NCBI RefSeq assembly: GCF_944321625.1
Contig: NZ_CALUMA010000047.1
Location: forward strand, 86,077 to 150,076
Reading direction: 5' to 3'
DNA from: an uncultured Slackia sp.
Lineage (GTDB): Bacteria > Actinomycetota > Coriobacteriia > Coriobacteriales > Eggerthellaceae
Length of the DNA: 64,000 bases
Below the pieces are notes generated by a model. The model was given only the letters and a program-made list of their open reading frames with translations, was not told the origin of the DNA and ran no database searches. Both the position numbers and the translations under genes were made by a program. The number at the start of each line of letters is the position of its first letter. The stretch's first letter is position 1. Positions 17,598 through 24,984 of the stretch are shown piece by piece.

Positions 17598-18176
17598 TTA
17601 CAGGAGAACCTCCACGAAGTCGTCCTCGAGAGCAGCGGGACGTGCATCGATAAGCGTGCACGGACTCGTCGTGGACGAATCCGGAAGGATAGCGATGTCC
17701 TTCACGGCGTCGGGATGAGCGGCAGCGAGCTCATCGATGGGCCCAAACTCGAGTGCGCGCATCGGGCATGCCGCCACGCACGCAGGCTGTTCGCCATTGG
17801 CGCGAAGCTCGATGCAGGCATCACACTTGCGCACGACCTTTTCTTCCTCAAAGAACACCGGCACACTGTAGGGGCACGCAGTCACGCACGCCTGGCAGCC
17901 GTCGCACTTGGAGATATCGTACTGAACGGTGCCGTCCTCGTCATCGATGTAGAGAGCACCAGTTGAACAATTCGCAACGCATGCCGGCATCTCGCAGTGG
18001 TTGCACGTGGCGGCGTAATGGAACAACTTAGGAGCGGGATATTCGCCCGATTCGAAATCGCTGACATGCCTAAAAAGGTAGCCGACTTCGAGATCGTTCT
18101 TATCCTTGCATGCAACCTGGCAGGTCTTGCAGCCCACGCAGGCAGCCTGATTGAAGTAAAAACCCTGCTTCGCCAT
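17598..18176 (-). CDS. DmsB-type four-cluster ferredoxin subunit (dmsB1)
   Basis: A 192-residue electron-transfer subunit with sixteen cysteines in four ferredoxin motifs (CVGCKTCQVAC, CNHCEMPACVANC, CDGCQACVTAC, CDACIELRANGEQPAC). It passes electrons to the DmsA-like catalytic subunit encoded ten bases upstream. No signal peptide; it would be exported with DmsA through Tat. Composition is GC-rich, unlike dmsA. A paralogue lies at 21151-21729. Confidence 0.93.
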   Translation of the reverse strand: MAKQGFYFNQAACVGCKTCQVACKDKNDLEVGYLFRHVSDFESGEYPAPKLFHYAATCNHCEMPACVANCSTGALYIDDEDGTVQYDISKCDGCQACVTACPYSVPVFFEEEKVVRKCDACIELRANGEQPACVAACPMRALEFGPIDELAAAHPDAVKDIAILPDSSTTSPCTLIDARPAALEDDFVEVLL

Positions 18177-18185
18177 GGTTCCTCA

Positions 18186-20810
18186 CTATTCCTCATCGAT
18201 ATAGTCATTCGGGACAAACGTGGAATCATCGGGGATTTCTTCGCCGGTCCATTTTTCAAAATTAGCAATACAACCATTCCAGCCGGACACACCTTGTCCA
18301 GTGCTGATTCCACCGCACAGGTAGTTATCTGCACCAGCTTTGTCGACCTTGGTCTCCTCGTCTACGTTCACCCAGGCGCCATGCGGCAGACCAATAACAC
18401 CCGGCGTCAAGCGTTGCGTGATCGACACCTTTCGCAGCGTGCTTCCATGCTTACTGGTAACCTGAACCGTATCTCCGTCAGCTACGCCCTTTGCTTCAGC
18501 ATCGGCGGCACTGATGAAAACAGGGTTTTCCCATGCTTCTCGGAGCCAGGGAATGTTGTCAAAAACGGTATGAGAACGACGAAGGTAATGAGGATTTATC
18601 ACCTGATAAGGGTACTCTCCTGGCGTCTTTTTCTCAAAATCAGAGAACGTCTCTTCGTATCCCTCAACAGGCTCAATAAATTTAGCAATAGGGCTAATCT
18701 CGCTGTATCCCATATTGTTAATAGTGTCGGCAAGCGCTGCAGAATAGATCTCAAATTTGCCACTCTGGGATTCCTCAAGAGGATTGGCTTCAGGGTCATT
18801 AATGAAGCCTTCGTAAGCAATGTAGCCGTAATTATCCCCATCTGCGCGCGGCACCTGATACACACCTTGCGCTAGCAGATCGTTCAACGCAATTTTTCCT
18901 TCTTGAGGTGCCCCTTCACACTCCCAAGAATCAATGTCCTCTTGAGTCACCGTTACCAGAGGAACCTGAGTAACACCGTCTTCATCGGTCACTGTCGCAG
19001 TAAGCAGTTGGTCAAAGAACTGCTGCTTCTCAGACCTTGGATAAACCTGGTTCGGGTCGACACCCAAAAGCTTTGCGAGCTCGAGGGCTATCCACTGATC
19101 GGAGTGGGTCTCATACATTGAGTCGATGACCTGGCTGTAAACAATTGCCATCTCACGATTGCCCGTCAAGAAACCGCCAGGTCGCTCCCAATACGTATTT
19201 AAGGGAAGCAAAATGTCGCAGTATTTTGCAGTAGTTGTCAAAAACTGCGTATGGCACACCGCCATGTCAACTTTGCGATGAGCCTCAATACCCATACCCA
19301 TGTTATCGCGTGTCTGCAACAATGCTCGGTTTGCATGGTAAATGACATGAATATCGATATCTCTGACTTCGCCCTTGTCCTGAGTGTAATTGCCATTCGG
19401 GGCAAGACCAGTCCAATTGTAGGAACCATTAACAACAGCATCCCACAGTTGGGTGTCGTTAATGCAGTCATCCACGGGGACATCAATTTCCGGAAGCTCA
19501 GTTGCGCCCGGAGTTACCAGCGATGGGCCGTGATTGCCGGTGCGATTGTGGCAGCTTACACCGGTCATATTTCCCGACCTACCAATATGTCCGGTCATAG
19601 CTCCAACGGTCATTAGAATCTGAGCAAAATTGTCAGCGTTGTGCGTGCGAGCGGGCGCCCAGCCAGCTAGAAGAGCAACATTTTTGGAGGGATCAAGTTC
19701 ATAGGCGAGATTGCGAATCTGATCAGCGGAAGCGCCCGTATGCTCCGCAGCCCATTCTGGAGTTTTGGGAACCCCATCATATGTGCCAAGAACGTAATCC
19801 TTGAAATTATCTTTCGGATCAGCGCCTTCGGGCATATGGTCAGCATCGTAACCTAAGGTATATTTATTCAGAAAATCTTGATCAATCAAGGATCCGTTCT
19901 CGTCTTCGGTGATAAGCGTATACGCCACTCCAAGAAGAAGCGCAGTATCTTGACTCGGACGACAAGGAACCCACTCTGCATCCAAAAGCGCATACGTCTC
20001 GTTGTAATACGGATCGACTCCGATGAATTTCGCTCCCGCCTTTTTCACCTGAAGAAAGTTATACGCGGGCGTACCAGCAGAACTCCATGCTGGATTGGTG
20101 CCGATCATAATGACCGTATCACAGTTCTTCATATCAAGACGGTCATTAATTGCCTTAGAATCATCGCCGTTGGACGTACCAATAAGATGGGGCGTAAGAG
20201 CGAAAGCGCCCAAAGATCCTGTACCCCAGCGCGACGTGTAGCCGCCGAAGAGGTTCAACGTACGTCCAATTTCCGTTCCTTCGGCGAGAATGGAGCGGTT
20301 ACCATACTTTTCTTTGGCGCTCTTCAGGCCTTCTGCCACGTAATTAAGAGCCTCATCCCAGCTGATACGCTCCCATTCATCGATGCCACGCAACTCACCG
20401 TTGGGGTTATCAGGACTCCAATTCTTGCGCTTCATCGGATATTTAATGCGGTCCGCGGCGAAAATCTGCTTACGCTGAGCACGGCCGCGGATGCAGGCAC
20501 GCTGCTGTGGATAGTCGGGGCTATCGTCATGAGTATCGTCGGTCTTTTGCCGAATCACAACCCCATCCTTAACCAAAACTTTGTTCAAGCAGCGACCGCC
20601 ACAGTTATGCCAGCACGCAGCAGATTTCCATTCTCCCGAGATTAAATCGCGTTGCTGCTCTACGCCAGACGTTTCCCCGACCTCCTCAACATCGTTGGGA
20701 GCACAGCCGGCGATACCTGCCACGGACAGAGCGGCTGCCGTGGCAGCGCTTGCCTTGATGAACCCTCTACGACTGATGCCGGAAGACTGAATTCGCTCGA
20801 GATAGCTCAT
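18186..20810 (-). CDS. DmsA-like molybdopterin oxidoreductase, Tat-exported
   Basis: An 874-residue catalytic subunit of the DMSO-reductase family. Twin arginines at 14-15 (SRRGFIKAS) and a possible lipobox at Cys36 mark export. The FS0 cluster ligands are Cys66, Cys70, Cys74 (CWHNCGGRC) and Cys106 (CIRGR). The Mo-binding region FGGYTSRWGTGS aligns with the DmsA segment that supplies a serine ligand, so an S- or N-oxide-type acceptor is likelier than polysulfide. The C-terminal domain (VTSKHGSTLRKVSITQRLTPG) is typical. It is more AT-rich than neighbouring housekeeping genes. No dmsC membrane anchor is encoded nearby. Confidence 0.93.
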   Translation of the reverse strand: MSYLERIQSSGISRRGFIKASAATAAALSVAGIAGCAPNDVEEVGETSGVEQQRDLISGEWKSAACWHNCGGRCLNKVLVKDGVVIRQKTDDTHDDSPDYPQQRACIRGRAQRKQIFAADRIKYPMKRKNWSPDNPNGELRGIDEWERISWDEALNYVAEGLKSAKEKYGNRSILAEGTEIGRTLNLFGGYTSRWGTGSLGAFALTPHLIGTSNGDDSKAINDRLDMKNCDTVIMIGTNPAWSSAGTPAYNFLQVKKAGAKFIGVDPYYNETYALLDAEWVPCRPSQDTALLLGVAYTLITEDENGSLIDQDFLNKYTLGYDADHMPEGADPKDNFKDYVLGTYDGVPKTPEWAAEHTGASADQIRNLAYELDPSKNVALLAGWAPARTHNADNFAQILMTVGAMTGHIGRSGNMTGVSCHNRTGNHGPSLVTPGATELPEIDVPVDDCINDTQLWDAVVNGSYNWTGLAPNGNYTQDKGEVRDIDIHVIYHANRALLQTRDNMGMGIEAHRKVDMAVCHTQFLTTTAKYCDILLPLNTYWERPGGFLTGNREMAIVYSQVIDSMYETHSDQWIALELAKLLGVDPNQVYPRSEKQQFFDQLLTATVTDEDGVTQVPLVTVTQEDIDSWECEGAPQEGKIALNDLLAQGVYQVPRADGDNYGYIAYEGFINDPEANPLEESQSGKFEIYSAALADTINNMGYSEISPIAKFIEPVEGYEETFSDFEKKTPGEYPYQVINPHYLRRSHTVFDNIPWLREAWENPVFISAADAEAKGVADGDTVQVTSKHGSTLRKVSITQRLTPGVIGLPHGAWVNVDEETKVDKAGADNYLCGGISTGQGVSGWNGCIANFEKWTGEEIPDDSTFVPNDYIDEE

Positions 20811-20820
20811 ATTTCCCCCT

Positions 20821-20883
20821 TCTGTATTCAGTTCCCCCTTGACGCTTTTAGCGCCGCGACCTAGATGTCGCCTCTGAATACAG
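20821..20883 (-). promoter_or_regulatory. Inverted repeat in dmsA leader; 340-base gap 20811-21150
   Basis: Perfect 11-bp arms TCTGTATTCAG (20821-20831) and CTGAATACAGA (20873-20883) enclose a second hairpin. On the minus strand the AGGGGGAA ribosome site appears twice, once inside and once just after this structure, next to the start codon, so folding could gate translation. Elsewhere in the gap TTGTGT (21049-21054) and ACACAA (21063-21068) form a candidate operator. Confidence 0.45.
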
Positions 20884-21150
20884 AGTAAAAACAGAGTGGA
20901 TTAATGCCAATGCAGCGAACCTTGAAAGTTTCTTACCTGAATCTTTCTGAATTCTTAATAGCTTAAAGTCATAACAACCGAATCAGTATCGCAGCAGACA
21001 AGAACGCATACGGCGACGCACGGCGGTATTTCTTCCTTTCTCATCATTTTGTGTAGAAAGTAACACAAACCAAAGAAGCGAATCAAACACCCCAATACTC
21101 CGAGCCCTAGACGGGGAACACTTTAGTTGACCATATCGACGCGAAGTGCT

Positions 21151-21729
21151 CTACAGCATCACTTCCACATAGTCGGGGTCAAGAGCAGAATTCTTAGCAT
21201 CGATAATAGTGCAGGGATGAGTTTGCGTAGGCTCAGGCAAAATAGCTATTGTGCGTACGGCATCAGGGTGTTTCTCTTCGAGTTCAGCAATAGGACCGAA
21301 TTCGAGCGCACGCATGGGACATGCTGCCACGCAAGCAGGTTGTTCTCCGTTCGCCCGCAACTCGATACATGCATCGCATTTAATCGCCTGGCCCAATTCC
21401 TCATCATACGTCGGCACGCCATAGGGGCATGCCTGGACACAATACTGGCACCCGATGCACTTCGAATAATCGTGCTGCACGGTTCCATCCGCGTCGTCAA
21501 TGTACATGGACCCGTTAGGACACGCCGCCACGCATGCGGGCGATTCGCAATGGTTGCACGTCGAGGAATGATGATATACGCGAGCGTTTGGATATTTCCC
21601 CACCTCAAAGTCGCGCACGTGCCTGAACAACAGACCGACACGAAGGTCATTTTTATCTTTGCACGCGATTTGGCATGTCTTGCATCCGATACATGCCGTC
21701 TGATTGAAGTAGTAACCCATCTTTGTCAT
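21151..21729 (-). CDS. Second DmsB-type ferredoxin subunit (dmsB2)
   Basis: A 192-residue paralogue of dmsB1 with the same four cysteine motifs (CIGCKTCQIAC, CNHCESPACVAAC, CIGCQYCVQAC, CDACIELRANGEQPAC). The last motif is identical in sequence. The ATG at 21729 follows AAGGGGGA. It has its own candidate -10 box and is separated from dmsA by a 340-base gap with regulatory-looking repeats, so it may be expressed on its own or serve as an alternative partner for DmsA. AT-richer than dmsB1. Confidence 0.9.
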   Translation of the reverse strand: MTKMGYYFNQTACIGCKTCQIACKDKNDLRVGLLFRHVRDFEVGKYPNARVYHHSSTCNHCESPACVAACPNGSMYIDDADGTVQHDYSKCIGCQYCVQACPYGVPTYDEELGQAIKCDACIELRANGEQPACVAACPMRALEFGPIAELEEKHPDAVRTIAILPEPTQTHPCTIIDAKNSALDPDYVEVML

Positions 21730-21751
21730 ACGTCCCCCTTTTGCCGCGGCA

Positions 21752-21847
21752 ATTATAACGCGCCCTAGAAGACAGCACACAAAGAAGAAAGAGTGGCAGC
21801 CCGAACCGCGCCATCAACCCCCCAAAGCCAGCATGAACCGCACCATC
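21752..21847 (-). promoter_or_regulatory. dmsB2 promoter and imperfect 21-bp direct repeats
   Basis: TATAAT (plus 21752-21757) lies 23 bases before the dmsB2 start on the minus strand. Upstream are two direct repeats (21795-21815 and 21827-21847; shared core CGGTTC flanked by GATGG and GCTG), 32 bp apart, i.e. three helical turns, a common arrangement for regulator sites. Binding protein unknown. Confidence 0.4.
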
Positions 21848-21894
21848 GACGTTGCCTACACGCAATAATTCCGGCAAGAGAAATTGTACGAGAA

Positions 21895-22179
21895 TCACCC
21901 CTGCATAAGCCACAGATCCGTTGCCTGACGCAGCGCTTGAGAACGCGAAATGCCGAGCGCGCGAGCTTTGGCATCCAACGCGATTATCTTGCTTTTAGGT
22001 TCTTTGTGGGAAACCGTTTCAGTCTCTTCTTCGTAAAGCGAAGGCCTACCGATTCTTGTGATTTTACCTTTAGGCCACTCACCTCGATCAGCAGCATCCG
22101 CCGCGGCCTCAAGCTCTTCAATTTCCTTTTCAGATAGGCCAAACCTCTCCATCAGTTCAGCCTTCGAAACCACAGACAT
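21895..22179 (-). CDS. Antitoxin-like protein of toxin-antitoxin pair
   Basis: A 94-residue charged protein: helical N-terminus (SKAELMERFGLSEKEIEELEAAADAADRGEWP), a GRPSLYEEE segment, and a C-terminal helical unit (SKIIALDAKARALGISRSQALRQATDLWL) resembling the ribbon/CopG-like segments of antitoxins. The ATG at 22179 follows a GGGGGAGG site and overlaps the end of the upstream ORF by 28 bases, the tight coupling typical of toxin-antitoxin operons. Family assignment is uncertain. Confidence 0.65.
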   Translation of the reverse strand: MSVVSKAELMERFGLSEKEIEELEAAADAADRGEWPKGKITRIGRPSLYEEETETVSHKEPKSKIIALDAKARALGISRSQALRQATDLWLMQG

Positions 22180-22442
22180 TTCCTCCCCCTCTCGTTGAGG
22201 CCGAACTCCCTTTGCGCACGCGTGCTTAACGGAGTATTCGCGTGGTACACAATCAGACCGCATTCCCTGGCACGCGCTGACATCTCTATGGGTCGACTGG
22301 AAGCGTCAAACCCAATTGCTTTAATGTAGTACCCATCCCCCAAATCGGAATCGATACGAATGAAGTCAATCGCATTTCGCCATGCGTGCCTAATTTGCCC
22401 TTCCGATAGACCATGACGCAATGCCCTGGGCAAAATTATCAA
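22152..22442 (-). CDS. Toxin-like protein of toxin-antitoxin pair
   Basis: A 96-residue protein: ALRHGLSEGQIRHAWRNAIDFIRID, then YYIKAIGFDASSRPIEM and CGLIVYHANTPLS. This helix followed by a beta-hairpin sheet resembles a group of actinobacterial small toxins (BrnT/RelE-like fold), in which the toxin precedes its antitoxin. The downstream partner overlaps it by 28 bases. It marks the edge of the AT-richer dms region. Activity is inference from pairing and fold-like pattern. Confidence 0.6.
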   Translation of the reverse strand: MIILPRALRHGLSEGQIRHAWRNAIDFIRIDSDLGDGYYIKAIGFDASSRPIEMSARARECGLIVYHANTPLSTRAQREFGLNERGRKCLWFRRLN

Positions 22443-22730
22443 ATTAGCGGTTAAAGGATTGCCTTCTCAGATGGCCATTTAAACCACCTGCCAGTAATTA
22501 CTTTCGTATACGAAAAGTATACTCATCGTATTTAAAATAAGCAAATAGAAGTTTCTACCCCTTTTGACCACTCTTCGAAAGAAGCCGGAACCCAGGGACA
22601 GTCTCGCTGGAACCCGGCGTTGGGTTTCAATACAAGCAATCGTCTGTTTCATATGCCAGCCCCTTTCTCTCAACGAGAAAATCCTGGCATACAAACCTTG
22701 CCGCTCTTTGTTCTCGGCGTACCTTAAAAC

Positions 22731-22855
22731 CTTGCTAAAATCTTGCCGATTTGCACTCTGCTTCTCGTCAAAATCTTTCCGGTTTTCGATTCGCCTTTGA
22801 ACAGAATTTCGGAACCTGCTCCCGTTGCTCCTTGTCTTTTCGTGCACCATAACAA
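22731..22855. repeat. Repeat element B (diverged copy of 8951-9085) in 490-base gap
   Basis: The gap 22443-22935 holds no convincing gene. At 22731 and 22742 are two CTTGCN units at 11-bp spacing, followed by GATTTGCACTCT, ATTCGCCTTTGAA and GTGCACCATAACAAA, the same order as element A. Both elements sit immediately 3' of a minus-strand gene. The open frame across this stretch is low-complexity and probably not translated. Confidence 0.5.
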
Positions 22856-22877
22856 AGGAGCCGCACGAGGCGGCTCC
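22853..22877 (-). terminator. Terminator of PPK2-type gene
   Basis: On the minus strand GGAGCCGC and GCGGCTCC arms are followed by TTTGTT, about 60 bases after the stop codon. Confidence 0.85.
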
Positions 22878-22935
22878 CTGATAGTTGGAACTACGTTGTT
22901 GCTCAGCGGCCCGCGCTTGATCAGCCCGGCAACCC

Positions 22936-24582
22936 TTACTTCCCCAGCCTCTTTTCGAGCGCATCGTTGATGGTCTTCAGCGCCTTGATGCGCGCGTAGT
23001 ACTTGTTGGTGGATTCCAGGATGGTCCACGGCGCATACTCGGTCGAGGTCAGGCGGAACATATCATTAATCGCAGAGGCGTACTGCGGTGCCTTGTCGCG
23101 ATTGCGCCAATCCTCAGGCGTGATCTTCCACTGCTTCTCAGGCGTGTTCTCGCGCTCGATGAAGCGACGCAGCTGCTCGTCGCGGTCAACCGCCACCCAG
23201 AACTTGATCAGCAGCGCGCCCCACGCATTGAGCTCCTGCTCGAACTCGTTGATCTCATCGTACGCGCGACCCCACTCCTCGGGGCTGGCGAACCCTTCCA
23301 CGCGCTCCACCAGCACGCGGCCGTACCAGCTGCGATCGTAAATGCCCACATGGCCGGCACGCGGCAGACGCGTCCAGTAGCGCCACAGATGCGGATGCAT
23401 CAGCTCGGGCTTGGTAGGTGCCGGGCTGGGGAAGATCGTGTACGCACGCGCATCGATCGCCTGCGCCACACGCTTGATGCTGCCGCCCTTGCCGGCCGCA
23501 TCGTCACCCTCATACACCAGCATCAGCGGCACGCGCGCCAGATACATCTCAAGCTCCAGCTCGCCCAGACGCTTCTGCTCGCGCTTCAACTCCTCGCGAT
23601 ACTCCTCGCGCGTGAGCGCCAGTGAATAGTCGATATCCTCCAGGCGCGGCGGATGTTTAACCATGGTGAAGCGCGAATGACGCGGAGCGAGCGCAGCCGC
23701 CTCTTCTGCCTGGCGCTGGGCCTCCTCCATCACACGCGCGGTCTCCTCATCGGAGCGATTGCGCGGGTCGGTAGCAGCGAGCAGACCGGCGCTGTTCTGC
23801 TGGGCCTTGAGCGCCGCCGCAGCAGCCGCAGGATCGGCGCCCTTTTCCAGTGCGCGCTCCATCGCATTAACGATGGTCTGGGCAATCACCAGGTTGGCGG
23901 TACGCTTGTCCTCGCCGTTGACGATGGTCCAGCGCGCGAAATCGTAGTCGGTCATGCGCAAAAGCTCGTCGTAGCGCTCATACGTCTCGTCGTAGTCTTT
24001 CAGATGCTTAAGATCGCGATCGGTCACGCGCCACGCGGTGGAAGGATTGCTGCGCAGCTCCTTCAGGCGCTTCTTCTGCGCCTCTTTGGAAACATGCACG
24101 AAGAACTTCACGATCACGTAGCCGTCGGCGGCAAGCTGGCGCTCGAATTCACCCGCAGCGGCGCGATACGTGAGCGTCATGTCCTCTTTGTCGGTATACA
24201 GCAGACGACGGGCGGCCGCGGTATACCAGCCGCGCTCGTAGATGGTCATGTCGCCGCGCGGCCCAAGGGCGTCCCAGAACTCCTGCATAAGCGGTTGGAA
24301 ACCCGTCACGCCGGTGCCCATGTCGCGGAAGCGCTTGGCCTCCTCCTCGTCGAAGTTGGAGAGCACATGCACATGCGTGGCGCGGGCGTCAAGGTTGTGA
24401 AGCAAGTCGCCAATGCGGCTGCCCTTGCCGGCACCTTTCCAGCCCTCGAATAGCACCACGAGGCCCAGGCCTTCCGAGCGGGCCTTCTGCTGCAGCACCA
24501 CAAGTTTGGACAGCAGGGCGTCGTAAGCGGGCTTATATTCCTCCTTGGGAGTCCTGATGGAAAGATCGACCTGTTCGAGCAT
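22936..24582 (-). CDS. pap: Two-domain PPK2 enzyme, polyphosphate:AMP phosphotransferase type
   Basis: A 548-residue protein with two tandem PPK2 domains. The first (~30-250) has Walker A FEGWKGAGKGS. The second (~300-540) has YEGDDAAGKGGS and Walker B/lid segment YDRSWYGRVLVERVEG. Two-domain members use polyphosphate to phosphorylate AMP to ADP, whereas single-domain members prefer nucleoside diphosphates. The ATG at 24582 was chosen because the family begins MLEQVDL; the frame is open 18 codons further. It is divergent from ppk1, so polyphosphate making and using are controlled from the same intergenic region. Confidence 0.9.
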   Translation of the reverse strand: MLEQVDLSIRTPKEEYKPAYDALLSKLVVLQQKARSEGLGLVVLFEGWKGAGKGSRIGDLLHNLDARATHVHVLSNFDEEEAKRFRDMGTGVTGFQPLMQEFWDALGPRGDMTIYERGWYTAAARRLLYTDKEDMTLTYRAAAGEFERQLAADGYVIVKFFVHVSKEAQKKRLKELRSNPSTAWRVTDRDLKHLKDYDETYERYDELLRMTDYDFARWTIVNGEDKRTANLVIAQTIVNAMERALEKGADPAAAAAALKAQQNSAGLLAATDPRNRSDEETARVMEEAQRQAEEAAALAPRHSRFTMVKHPPRLEDIDYSLALTREEYREELKREQKRLGELELEMYLARVPLMLVYEGDDAAGKGGSIKRVAQAIDARAYTIFPSPAPTKPELMHPHLWRYWTRLPRAGHVGIYDRSWYGRVLVERVEGFASPEEWGRAYDEINEFEQELNAWGALLIKFWVAVDRDEQLRRFIERENTPEKQWKITPEDWRNRDKAPQYASAINDMFRLTSTEYAPWTILESTNKYYARIKALKTINDALEKRLGK

Positions 24583-24845
24583 GGAGCTACCTGCTTTCTC
24601 TCGCGCAACGACCCCTGAGTCGGCGGGGACGCGCATCTCCCTCGGCGTGCGCCGCTTCCGTGACCGCCGTTCGCGTTCGGCGACGTGCCGCTCGCATTCT
24701 GGCGTGCCTTTCTATTTTACGCGAATTTGACCTTGAGGCCTTCACCAATTGCTCCATGTCGGATAAGACGCCTCACGTACGGAAACAATGGAGTAACCGC
24801 TCCTCGAATCGCGCGCCTGCGCGCGGAAACAAACACTTCAACCGC

Positions 24846-24851
24846 TATAAT
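24846..24851 (+). promoter_or_regulatory. ppk1 promoter in 400-base divergent gap
   Basis: A consensus TATAAT lies ~134 bases upstream of the ppk1 start. I see no clear -35 box and no confident PhoB box in the gap 24583-24984. An imperfect inverted repeat ATTGCTCCAT / ACAATGGAGTAAC surrounds ~24745-24795 between the divergent genes. Confidence 0.45.
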
Positions 24852-24984
24852 GAAATTGTGGTCGGCTACACGCAAGTCGCATCACTTTTGTACACATGAC
24901 AAGGCGTCCCGCGTTCGCGCGGCTCCTTCCAAGAGCCCAACACGTCTCAGCGGTTCGCATGCAAGAGCTCGAGGAGGGATCCAC

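Noticed and set aside
21653..21913. Remnant of a dmsC membrane anchor upstream of dmsB2
   Set aside because: The short hydrophobic frame shows no DmsC/NrfD motif and overlaps promoter-like sequence.
22479..22964. 161-residue frame 3' of the PPK2 gene
   Set aside because: Runs through a terminator and the repeat element, overlaps the PPK2 3' end, and has low-complexity sequence.
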